26,768 bases of DNA, taken from a virus. Under the pieces are notes generated by a model. That model was not told where the DNA came from. It did no database searches and saw nothing but the letters and a program-made list of their open reading frames with translations. How positions within the stretch are numbered: position 1 is the stretch's first letter; each line of letters opens with the position of its first letter. The translations under genes were made by a program, and so were the position numbers. The DNA lies in the IMG/VR virus record IMGVR_UViG_3300033143_005437, positions 1 to 26,768 of that record. One strand, written 5' to 3'. Of the stretch, positions 9,482 through 15,632 are shown one piece after another.

Positions 9482-9506
9482 AATTTTTTTACAAGTAAAT
9501 ATAATT

Positions 9507-9637
9507 GTGATTAGCAGATTATGAAATCAGGTGGGAATCTTTCGAATGGACTGAAATCAGGTCTCTGTAATTTCAATGCGAATAATTCTTCTACTAATCG
9601 TAATTCGAATATCACTTCTCAGGGTAGGATTATGTCT
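9507..9637 (+). repeat. DGR template repeat (TR)
   Basis: 131 bp, the donor copy for 9348-9478. Read in the frame of the VR it is dense in AAT codons (Asn at the positions of fibre residues 909, 912, 920, 922, 924, 925, 929, 931 and 933), the usual DGR design in which AAY codons can become many amino acids. In that frame it also has a TAG where the VR has TGG (Trp901). An open frame of 63 codons runs through it from 9521 but is best seen as a by-product of the repeat. It is expected to be transcribed as the non-coding template RNA. Confidence 0.95.
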
Positions 9638-9748
9638 ATAAAAATTAACTTTTTTATATTTACTTTGGCTCTTGCCAGAATAGGATGTCACACAACAGAA
9701 GTTAGTAGGTAACCCGAAAATTTCTTAAAAGACATAAATGGAAAATAA
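9638..9748 (+). other. Spacer between TR and reverse transcriptase
   Basis: 111 bp without a supported gene. In studied DGRs this part of the RNA folds and helps prime cDNA synthesis. Two small hairpins can be drawn: TGGC-TCTT-GCCA at 9666-9677, and GTTA-loop-TAAC at 9701-9713. Both are short, so structure here is only suggested. Confidence 0.4.
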
Positions 9749-10871
9749 ATGAAACGTCATGGTAATTTATATTTTAAAATCTGTTCTTCTGAAAATATAA
9801 GAACAGCACATATAAATGCACAGAAGAATAAAAAACATTATTCTTCTGTAAAGGAAATAAATAAAAATCCTAAAAAGTATTTACAAGAAATAAAAAAAAC
9901 AGTTAGAAAATAAAACTTTCATAAATTCTGAATATGAAATCTTTATTAAAAAAGGAAAAAAAGACAGGGTTATTTATAAACTCCCTTATTTTCCTGATAG
10001 AATAGTCCAACATGCTATCATGAATATATTAGAACCTATATGGAAAAGTATTTTAATAAGAGATACTTATTCAGCTATAAAAAATAGAGGGATACATGAT
10101 GGTGTAAAAAGAATGAAAAAATTTCTCTCGAATAAAAAAGAAACAAAATATTGTTTAAAAATGGATATTAGAAAATACTATCCAAGTATTGATAATGAAA
10201 TATTAAAAACAATAATAAGGAAAAAAATAAAATGTGAAAACACATTATGGTTATTAGATGTTATAATTGATTCTGCTAAAGGCATTCCTATTGGAAATTA
10301 TTTATCACAATACTTTGGTAATTTATATTTATCACCATTAGATTACTGGATAAAACACGAAAAAAGAATTAAATATTATGCCCGATATTGTGATGATTTT
10401 TTAATTCTTCATAATGATAAAAATTATTTACATTCATTAAGAAAAGAAATAGAAATATTTCTTAATGAAAAACTTAAATTAAAATTAAAAGGCAATTTCC
10501 AAGTATTTCCTGTAAAAGAACATGGGATTGATTTTTTAGGTTATGTATTTTTTCATAATAAAGTGCATGTAAGAAAAGATATTGTCACTTCATTTTATAG
10601 AAAAGTTAAAAATATAAAAAAGAATTGGAGGGAATTAAAATATACAGAAATAATAAATACTGTAATGAGTTATTATGGTTGGTTGACATATGCAAACCAT
10701 AATGGATTGTGGAATATGATAATTGATAATGAAATGAAAATTATTTTTAAAACTATTTGCAAAGAAAATAATATCAAAAACCCTTTACTTAAAAGGAATA
10801 TAAAATATGGTTCAATCAGATATTTATCCAGAAATAAAAAAACTTCAAAATTGCATTATGGTTCCTTATGA
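9749..10871 (+). CDS. DGR reverse transcriptase, broken by a frameshift at an A8 run
   Basis: Two frames together make one protein of about 373 residues, a normal DGR length. The first (9749-9913) begins MKRHGNLYFKICSSENI, a typical DGR reverse transcriptase start. The second, open from 9894, continues KDRVIYKLPYFPDRIVQHAI, then the catalytic-Asp motif KMDIRKYYPSID, GIPIGNYLSQYFGN (IGxxxSQ, the DGR form of the QGxxxSP motif), YARYCDDFLIL (YxDD box) and GIDFLGYVF. The join lies at eight adenines, 9892-9899; one A fewer would make a single frame. The first ATG of the second frame (10020) comes after the first conserved block, so it is unlikely to be a true start. The break may be a sequence error, a real inactivating mutation, or be corrected by slippage. 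Confidence 0.88.
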
Positions 10872-11253
10872 TATCGAAGAGGTTACTATTGATGAATCTG
10901 TTTTTTATCAATATAAAATTTATAGAAATAAAAATATTTCCATGGATATAACCAATAATGATGTTATCAAAACTTTAAAACTTGAAATCTTAAATATCAA
11001 AAAGAAAGAAAAACTGAATGCAGGTTTTGAAGTTAACGGTATTTTGTTTGATTACGATAATAATGCAAGAATTGCTTACAGAGAGCTAAAGGATACTTTT
11101 AGAGACAATCCATCATTCTTAACTTCATGGAAGGCTTCAGAAGGACAATGGATTACCATGGATGCTGAAATGTTTTCAATTATTGAAATTGCTGGTAAAT
11201 CCCATATTTCAAAAATATTTAATTGGCTTGCAATAGAGCAATCAAAATTGTAA
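10807..11253 (+). CDS. DUF4376-like phage protein, possible fibre-assembly helper
   Basis: 148 residues. The last ~90 (KLNAGFEVNGILFDYDNNAR, then SFLTSWKASEGQWITMD) match my memory of the DUF4376 domain: a helix, a G-F/V-V-x-G-I-x-F-D-x-D turn, then W-K-x-x-D/E-G. Those proteins sit beside tail-fibre genes in many phages and are thought to aid fibre assembly. AAGGA seven bases before the ATG supports the start, giving a 65-bp overlap with the reverse transcriptase end; an in-frame ATG at 10858 is a weaker choice. It is acidic and does not look like the basic four-helix Avd protein of DGRs. Confidence 0.65.
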   Translation: MVQSDIYPEIKKLQNCIMVPYDIEEVTIDESVFYQYKIYRNKNISMDITNNDVIKTLKLEILNIKKKEKLNAGFEVNGILFDYDNNARIAYRELKDTFRDNPSFLTSWKASEGQWITMDAEMFSIIEIAGKSHISKIFNWLAIEQSKL

Positions 11254-11267
11254 AAGGGAGGGATAAA

Positions 11268-11681
11268 ATGGGATGGTTTTGGCAAGAATGGAAACCAGAG
11301 ATATCTGGAGTGATATCAAGTGGTAAATTGTATCGGAAGTTGCGGAAAATCTGCCCAGAAGCGCAGGTGATTTGCATGGATCGGGAATATCAGATCCCTG
11401 CTGATCCGGCTGATGTCATTTGGCGATGTTCACCACGGTATTTTGTTTATCAAAAAGAATCCCGCGATTGCGACGACAGCGTGCGGATCGCCAGGGGGTG
11501 GTTATCTTCAAAGAATTTCGGTGATCTGCTAGTAATGGATTGTGTGATCAACCCCCATGGCCCTGGCCCTAACCATGCTCTCCTGGCGTTTTTGGATGGA
11601 GATAAAATCGTTTTTGGAGAACCGCAAACCGGTAAAATGAGGACGTTTGAAAATGTTGAAATAATTCGATTGATTGCATAA
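11268..11681 (+). CDS. GC-richer protein with Cys-His papain/transglutaminase-like pattern
   Basis: 137 residues from the ATG at 11268, preceded by GGGAGGG; an in-frame ATG at 11223 lies inside the upstream gene. The order SRDCDDSVRIARGWL (Cys), then GPNHALLAFLDGDKIVFGEP (His, then Glu), followed by QTGK, is the Cys...His...Glu arrangement of papain-like/transglutaminase-like folds. A peptidase or amidase acting on the cell wall would suit its place just ahead of holin-like genes, but that is inference. Base composition stands out: sampled 60-bp rows are 52-58% G+C, against about 20% in a nearby reverse transcriptase row. This suggests recent gain from a higher-GC source, possibly the host or another phage. 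Confidence 0.6.
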   Translation: MGWFWQEWKPEISGVISSGKLYRKLRKICPEAQVICMDREYQIPADPADVIWRCSPRYFVYQKESRDCDDSVRIARGWLSSKNFGDLLVMDCVINPHGPGPNHALLAFLDGDKIVFGEPQTGKMRTFENVEIIRLIA

Positions 11682-11905
11682 TGGAGCTGACAATGAACGG
11701 AACTATAACCAGGGCTGATTTTGACAAGGGCGACATTGACGAAAAGTTAGGTATTATTTTTGAGACACTCCAAAGTAGAGAACAAACCTGCATGCTAAAA
11801 ATAACTAAACTTGAAAAACGAAAGAAATTTGACACTGTTATTGGTGGTATGGGTGGTATTGTTGGAGGGTTTATTGCAGCCTGGGCATGGGTTAAATTAA
11901 AATAA
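11681..11905 (+). CDS. Small one-span membrane protein, holin/XhlA-like
   Basis: 74 residues if translation starts at the ATG overlapping the previous stop (TAATG); a second ATG at 11693 has a better-spaced GGAG and would give 70. A charged helical N-terminal part (KLGIIFETLQSREQTCMLKI) is followed by one glycine-rich membrane helix (TVIGGMGGIVGGFIAAWAWV) and a short basic tail, the layout of XhlA-type holin accessory proteins. Two small neighbours in the same direction and the terminator after them fit the end of a lysis cassette. Confidence 0.6.
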   Translation: MELTMNGTITRADFDKGDIDEKLGIIFETLQSREQTCMLKITKLEKRKKFDTVIGGMGGIVGGFIAAWAWVKLK

Positions 11906-11917
11906 GGAAATGAAAAA

Positions 11918-12085
11918 ATGAATTTTGATGCTGTTATAGTTGAATTTGTGACTAACAATTATCTAACTTTAACAATCGTATTTACGGCATTGAAAGGCAT
12001 AGCAAAAATCACCCCCTTTGCATGGGATGATTCTATTGTGTCTTTATTGTTTGGTGCTTTTAAGTCAATCAATCCTAAAACATAA
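11918..12085 (+). CDS. Small hydrophobic protein, holin-module candidate
   Basis: 55 residues. AAGGA lies about seven bases before the ATG. A hydrophobic stretch (YLTLTIVFTALKGIAKITPF) is followed by AWDDSIVSLLFGAF and a short polar end. Small proteins of this shape (hydrophobic helix, then W-x-D-D) occur next to phage holins, and its gene directly follows a holin-like gene. It is the last + strand gene before the terminator. The function is not known, and membrane insertion is likely but unproven. Confidence 0.55.
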   Translation: MNFDAVIVEFVTNNYLTLTIVFTALKGIAKITPFAWDDSIVSLLFGAFKSINPKT

Positions 12086-12150
12086 TAACGTTTGATAGAG
12101 GGGACATAATGGAAGGGTCATAGAAGGAAAGAAACTCATTGTAAACGAAC

Positions 12151-12199
12151 AGAAAAGGGCTTTAACAAGATATGTATTGCCTTGTTAAAGCCCTTTTCT
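12151..12199. terminator. Perfect 19-bp inverted repeat, bidirectional terminator
   Basis: AGAAAAGGGCTTTAACAAG (12151-12169) and its exact complement (12181-12199) flank an 11-base loop. On the + strand the stem ends in TTTTCTTTTTATT; on the - strand it ends in a shorter T-rich run. It lies between the end of the virion/lysis block and the end of the - strand block, which is where a two-way intrinsic terminator is expected. Confidence 0.88.
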
Positions 12200-12204
12200 T
12201 TTTA

Positions 12205-12621
12205 TTAAATGGAATTAATCATATTGATTAGTGTTTTGGCCCTTTGACCTGCCTGATTAAACCATTTTGAATCTTTAATTTCTGCTGCAACACCGGGCCA
12301 ATCTTGTCTTTCTGCTTTCTTGATCATGTTTTTAAAAGAACGAAAACCTTTAGGACCAAGATTAAAACGAAGATCTACAAAAACTAACCAAGCATTTGAA
12401 GGTATTAAATCATACGTTTTTGAAAATATTTTTATTAAATCAGTCTCACATTCGGCTATGTCATTTTTCAAAAGGTATTCGGCTTCCTTTCTTGATATTC
12501 CTTTATCATCAAGGTTGCGGCCATAACCAACAGTGCATAAGTAAGGGAATCTCCGATAACTTTCATGGAGTTTAAGTTGTTTCATTATTTTTTCTTCAAA
12601 ACTTTCAGCTATAAAAGTCAT
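12205..12621 (-). CDS. GH24 phage lysozyme (endolysin)
   Basis: 138 residues. LHESYRRFPYLC, VGYGRNLDDKGISRKEAEYL and, later, FVDLRFNLG are the hallmarks of T4/P22-type lysozymes, which cut the glycan strands of peptidoglycan. Glu20 is the catalytic acid, and Thr30 probably fills the place of the conserved Thr. Relatives I know have a few more residues between the Cys and the GYGRN motif, so the active-site loop appears shortened here. No signal peptide is seen, so release needs a holin, perhaps the convergent + strand small membrane proteins. It overlaps the preceding gene by four bases (ATGA) and is last in the - strand block. Confidence 0.88.
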   Translation of the reverse strand: MTFIAESFEEKIMKQLKLHESYRRFPYLCTVGYGRNLDDKGISRKEAEYLLKNDIAECETDLIKIFSKTYDLIPSNAWLVFVDLRFNLGPKGFRSFKNMIKKAERQDWPGVAAEIKDSKWFNQAGQRAKTLINMINSI

Positions 12622-12794
12622 TTTTTTATTCTATTTTTTAATTTCTTCTTTGGTTCAACCATTTCTTCCATTGCTTTTAAAATAAGTTTAGTCATTGAAA
12701 TACCTTTATCAAAAGAATAATATCGAAACTTAGTATGCAATTCTTTTGGAGTATTTACTGTAATCATAACTGAATCATTAGAAAGATTAGACAT
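12618..12794 (-). CDS. Ribbon-helix-helix DNA-binding protein
   Basis: 58 residues. A strand VMITVNTPKELHTKF is followed by a helix, GISMTKLI, and a second helix LKAMEEMVE. This is the ribbon-helix-helix plan of CopG/Arc/ParD-like proteins, which bind DNA as dimers through the paired strands. The tail is Lys-rich. An AGGGGA ribosome site precedes the ATG. Its stop overlaps the lysozyme start (ATGA), and the previous small gene ends two bases before it, so it is part of one tightly packed unit. It may regulate phage transcription; no matching operator was identified. Confidence 0.65.
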   Translation of the reverse strand: MSNLSNDSVMITVNTPKELHTKFRYYSFDKGISMTKLILKAMEEMVEPKKKLKNRIKK

Positions 12795-12795
12795 A

Positions 12796-12957
12796 TTATT
12801 CCCCTTTTTTAATTTTCCTTCTCAATTTGCAATCTTTAAAAGATAATCGCCATGATATCTTTTTAGAATACAAAAACAAACAAGATTTAATGAATTGGGA
12901 TTTTAATTTATCACCGTCAATTCCTATTTGAAAAGGATTTCCATATTTGAACCACAT
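12796..12957 (-). CDS. Small basic protein of unknown function
   Basis: 53 residues starting MWFKYGNPFQIGIDGDKLKS and ending in a Lys/Arg-rich tail. AAGGG stands five bases before the ATG, and its stop lies one base before the next ATG, so its end also supplies the next ribosome site. That packing is the main support for it being real. No recognised domain. Confidence 0.5.
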   Translation of the reverse strand: MWFKYGNPFQIGIDGDKLKSQFIKSCLFLYSKKISWRLSFKDCKLRRKIKKGE

Positions 12958-13015
12958 CGTAACCCTTGATAATCATTTATACCACCCTATACTATTTTAT
13001 TAAACATATTTCACC

Positions 13016-13498
13016 TCAATAAGTAAGGGTATCATTTAATTGATTATATTTAATACCGACTTTTTCAAACATATCAACTGAACGTTTTCCATCATGATAA
13101 AAATTTTTAACAATTACTTTTTTAATTCCACAAGCAATAATAGACATCGCACAATTATAACAAGGCGTCATTTTACAATATAAAGTTGAACCATTTAAAG
13201 AAATTCCATATTTTGCAGCAAAATATATTGCATTCGCTTCAGCATGTATTGTTCTGGTACAATGTCTTGTTTCTTTTTCTTTTCCGATTGTAAACCTTGT
13301 TTCCATAAGATGACCAACATCATCACAATGAGGAAGTCCAGGAGGTGCACCAGCATACCCAGTAGAAAGTATTCTGTTATCCTTAACAATAACACAACCA
13401 ACTTTTCCACGATTACAAGTTGATCTTGTTGCAACTGCTTCCATAATATAGAAGAAATAATCATCCCAGGTTGGTCTTATATTTTTACATTCAATCAT
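13016..13498 (-). CDS. Deoxycytidylate (dCMP) deaminase
   Basis: 160 residues, close to the usual phage and ComEB-like length. It converts dCMP to dUMP, feeding dTTP synthesis for phage DNA. HAEAN (His85, Glu87) and PCYNC (Cys113, Cys116) form the zinc and catalytic site of the cytidine-deaminase fold. The conserved N-terminal segments RSTCNRGKVGCVIV and GYAGAPPGLPHCDD match the dCMP-specific branch; the additional His and Cys in the latter may hold a second zinc. It lies among small genes at the distal end of the replication block. High confidence in the family; allosteric control by dCTP/dTTP cannot be judged. Confidence 0.93.
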   Translation of the reverse strand: MIECKNIRPTWDDYFFYIMEAVATRSTCNRGKVGCVIVKDNRILSTGYAGAPPGLPHCDDVGHLMETRFTIGKEKETRHCTRTIHAEANAIYFAAKYGISLNGSTLYCKMTPCYNCAMSIIACGIKKVIVKNFYHDGKRSVDMFEKVGIKYNQLNDTLTY

Positions 13499-13500
13499 TT

Positions 13501-13674
13501 TTATTCTTCCTGTTCTACTCTAAAAGCTTTCCATTTTTCAAAATCAACTCTTCCATTGTCATAAATCTTAATAGCGGATGTTCTCAACATCTGATATAAA
13601 TCACCGTTTGCCATTTCAATTACTATATCATTTTTTCCAGTTCTCTTTAAAATAATACCTGTTTCAATTTTCAT
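13501..13674 (-). CDS. Small protein of unknown function
   Basis: 57 residues, starting MKIETGIILKRTGKNDIVIE and ending KWKAFRVEQEE. It starts within the ATGA at the stop of the upstream gene, indicating coupled translation. The beta-strand-rich N-terminal half and a W-K-x-F segment give no family I recognise. Confidence 0.55.
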   Translation of the reverse strand: MKIETGIILKRTGKNDIVIEMANGDLYQMLRTSAIKIYDNGRVDFEKWKAFRVEQEE

Positions 13675-14060
13675 TTTTTTCTTAGCATTTTCCTTTTCTT
13701 TTTTATTGGTTTATCTTCTTTTTCAATTTTCTTTTTAGGAATCTTTTCCAGATCCTTTATAGGAATAGTTTGATTAAGCTCTGAGATGAAGTTTAGGAAG
13801 TCTGAATGCAATGACCCCAGTTCATCTTTTAAAGCTCTTAAATCGCTTGTATCAGAATCTAACATGTTCAAAGACATGTGCTTATTCCACAGCATTGATA
13901 GACCATTTTGACTTGGTGGAAAAAATGCAATGGAAGGATAATTAACTAAACCAATATTCTTTCCTTTTTCTGTTATTGTTTTCTTAACAAGAATGAAATT
14001 TGTGGTATCCATTTTGAAGTGGTAGTCATCATTTATTTTGTAAAGTTTTTCTTCAGACAT
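13671..14060 (-). CDS. Hypothetical protein with Lys-rich tail
   Basis: 129 residues. The N-terminal ~65 look like beta strands (FILVKKTITEKGKNIGLVNY), followed by helices (LRALKDELGSLHSDFLNFIS) and a strongly basic C-terminus of about 25 residues. Such basic tails recur in this block and may aid nucleic-acid contact, though poly-Lys is also what an AT-rich genome tends to produce. It directly follows the DUF5664 gene with no gap and overlaps the next by four bases. Function unknown. Confidence 0.6.
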   Translation of the reverse strand: MSEEKLYKINDDYHFKMDTTNFILVKKTITEKGKNIGLVNYPSIAFFPPSQNGLSMLWNKHMSLNMLDSDTSDLRALKDELGSLHSDFLNFISELNQTIPIKDLEKIPKKKIEKEDKPIKKKRKMLRKK

Positions 14061-14699
14061 TTATTTCTCCTTTTTGTTAGGACGGTCATCGAATTCTGGT
14101 TTTGTTTCTAAAGTATTGTAAATTGAAATTAAACAAAAAATAGCAGCACCGAGGTGATGGACTTCTATTCCAAATTCTCCTAAAGATTCTTCATCTAAAT
14201 CTTTTCCTTCATAATAAAATTTAGAAAGATGCCGCATACAAGCATCCATCATTGTTGTGGTATGAAAACCTTTTCTCCAAGATTCCCTGTTATATTTTTT
14301 TAAACCAACCCTATAAGCTGGTTCTAAAACTTTAATCAAGACATCTAAAGGAATTAAACTGGGCTGCGGTTTATCCTCTTTTACGTTATTTTTTGGACCC
14401 CTGTCTTTATTTTTAGGAATATATTCTTGAGGAGTACAAAAATCTAAATTTTGTTTAGGTTTCCATTGGTCATATCCCTCACATATATTAGGGTTGTTAC
14501 AATCACCACCGAAACCTTCTTCATATCCACAAGTTTCACATATTTGTTCTATCATTCCAATCTCCTTTATTGTGACATTGATAAGTTGTGTTTTGATTTC
14601 TTCTATTGGTTTCCATTTGCAAAGTGCTTCGCAACATTCTGAGCATGGATACACTCCCATTGATTTTGAACAATGGATGCAATTTTCACAATCTTTCAT
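14061..14699 (-). CDS. Cys-cluster protein with DUF5664 (dATP/dGTP diphosphohydrolase-like) domain
   Basis: 212 residues. The N-terminal ~85 hold two Cys clusters (CENCIHCSK...CSECCEALC and CETCGYEEGFGGDCNNPNIC), which probably bind zinc. The C-terminal ~95, from KPQPSLIPLDVLIKVLEPAY through KKYNRESWRKGF, MMDACMRHLSKFYYEGKD and EVHHLGAAIFCLI, match the DUF5664 family, linked to an all-helical, MazG-like nucleoside triphosphate diphosphohydrolase fold. The Glu, His and Asp residues of those helices would bind Mg2+. It may trim dNTP pools together with dCMP deaminase. The Cys-rich extension is unusual. Its ATG directly follows the stop of the Rad50 C-half gene. Confidence 0.7.
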   Translation of the reverse strand: MKDCENCIHCSKSMGVYPCSECCEALCKWKPIEEIKTQLINVTIKEIGMIEQICETCGYEEGFGGDCNNPNICEGYDQWKPKQNLDFCTPQEYIPKNKDRGPKNNVKEDKPQPSLIPLDVLIKVLEPAYRVGLKKYNRESWRKGFHTTTMMDACMRHLSKFYYEGKDLDEESLGEFGIEVHHLGAAIFCLISIYNTLETKPEFDDRPNKKEK

Positions 14700-15317
14700 T
14701 CAACCTTCCTTTACAATAGATTTATTTCCAATTTTTTCTACCGTGAATATCTTGTCTGCTTCATTTGCCAATTCTATTCCGTGAGTCACTATTATAAATT
14801 GAATACCAAGTTCTTTACTTATTTCTTTAAGAACTTTTGCAGCTAATAAATGTCTTTCTTTTGCCAAAGCTCTGAACGGTTCATCTATGATTATAATTTT
14901 TCTGCAATTTTCTTTTAATACCATAAATGAGGTCTTTAATCCAATGCTTGCAAGATCAGCAGTGCCATGACCGCATCCATCAAGGGGATCTAAACTTCTA
15001 ATCTCTTTACCATCACTTCTTTCAAATAGTAAATTACATTCCATTGAATTTCTTTTTGGGACAAATTCAACTTTGAAATTATAAGGATCATCCATGACAC
15101 CATGAAGTAAAGCAGACACAGCACCAGATAATTGAACTTCAAGATGTTCCTGGGTTACTTTAGAAGCAGCTTGAACAACAGCTTGTGATTCCCTTAGAAC
15201 TTCAAGACTTTCCAGGGCCTCATCAATCTTTCTTTTTGTTTTGCTTACATCATGTTTTTTTGTTTTTAAAGTGTTTTCGAACTCAGTAAGTTTTTTATTT
15301 ATGGTTTGGAGATTCAT
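14700..15317 (-). CDS. Rad50/SbcC-like ATPase, C-terminal half (split protein)
   Basis: 205 residues. It begins with ~60 residues of coiled coil, then an SMC-type signature (GCGHGTADLASIGLKTSF), Walker B and D-loop (IIIIDEPFRAL) and an H-loop (FIIVTHGIEL). There is no Walker A and no zinc-hook CxxC; both are in a separate gene at 16588-17652. The two products should join to make one Rad50-type head that works with the Mre11-like nuclease at 15629-16591 on DNA ends (T4 gp46/gp47 are the model). Its frame starts three bases after the small coiled-coil gene ends. Confidence 0.85.
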   Translation of the reverse strand: MNLQTINKKLTEFENTLKTKKHDVSKTKRKIDEALESLEVLRESQAVVQAASKVTQEHLEVQLSGAVSALLHGVMDDPYNFKVEFVPKRNSMECNLLFERSDGKEIRSLDPLDGCGHGTADLASIGLKTSFMVLKENCRKIIIIDEPFRALAKERHLLAAKVLKEISKELGIQFIIVTHGIELANEADKIFTVEKIGNKSIVKEG

Positions 15318-15319
15318 AG

Positions 15320-15574
15320 TTATTCCCCATCACAAATATCTTCAAATTCTTTTTTGAATTCATCAACCATAGTTTCAAATTCTTCTTCTAATTCTCTAAT
15401 TTCATTATTAATTTTTTCTAATTTACTTTTTGCTTTCTTAATAGTGGAACAACCAAGTTCTTTTAATTGTTTCATCAATTGTTCTTTTTTCCATTCTGCT
15501 TTTTCTTTCTTTTTCAATTCCAATTCAAGTTCTTTTTTTAATTCCTCAAATTCTTTTACGGTGTTATTTGACAT
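15320..15574 (-). CDS. Small coiled-coil protein in the Rad50/Mre11 module
   Basis: 84 residues, nearly all Glu/Lys/Leu heptads (EELKKELELELKKKEKAEWK, later ELEEEFETMVDEFKKEFED), so a long helix pair or dimeric coiled coil. A single Cys sits near the middle in KELGCSTIKKAK. Its place between the Mre11-like gene and the Rad50 C-half suggests it may be the other coiled-coil arm of the split Rad50, or an accessory strut, but it has no CxxC. Coils mutate freely, so similarity alone cannot settle this. Confidence 0.65.
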   Translation of the reverse strand: MSNNTVKEFEELKKELELELKKKEKAEWKKEQLMKQLKELGCSTIKKAKSKLEKINNEIRELEEEFETMVDEFKKEFEDICDGE

Positions 15575-15632
15575 TTCTTTTTCCTTTTATTTTTATTGGT
15601 TTATTTCTTTTCTTTTTAATTTGGTCAATCAT
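15564..15632 (-). CDS. Possible 22-residue basic micropeptide
   Basis: A frame starting in the ATGA at the Mre11-like stop and ending TAA a few bases into the next gene; the peptide begins MIDQIKKKRNKPIKIKGKRN. It fills the otherwise empty 54-bp gap and would couple translation across it. Lys-rich frames arise easily in A-rich spacers, so it may be only a coupling device or chance. Confidence 0.25.
   Translation of the reverse strand: MIDQIKKKRNKPIKIKGKRNVK

Larger units (their letters stand above)
9348..10871 (+). mobile_element. Diversity-generating retroelement: VR, TR and reverse transcriptase
   Basis: The order is VR (end of the fibre gene), 28-bp gap, TR, 111-bp spacer, reverse transcriptase. 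Known DGRs copy TR RNA into cDNA with errors at adenines, and the cDNA then replaces the VR. The identifying evidence is all here: an adenine-only mismatch pattern between two 131-bp repeats, a reverse transcriptase with the DGR-type IGxxxSQ motif, and a lectin-like target protein. No Avd-like accessory gene is recognisable beside it. The reverse transcriptase frame is interrupted, so present activity is uncertain. Confidence 0.93.

Noticed and set aside
9521-9712. Open frame of 63 codons through the template repeat
   Set aside because: It is the TR read in the VR frame plus some spacer; there is no ribosome site, and its content is explained by homology to the fibre end.
10020-10871. Reverse transcriptase starting at the ATG at 10020 as a complete gene
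   Set aside because: It would lack the conserved block DRVIYKLPYFPDRIVQHAI and the N-terminal part, both present upstream; the protein is better explained as one frame broken at A8.
10807-11253. DUF4376-like protein as the DGR helper Avd
   Set aside because: It is acidic, with a different motif order, and resembles fibre-assembly proteins rather than the basic four-helix Avd.
12112-12123. Four-codon frame with a GAGGGG ribosome site after the holin-like genes
   Set aside because: Far too short to support, and in the leader of the terminator.
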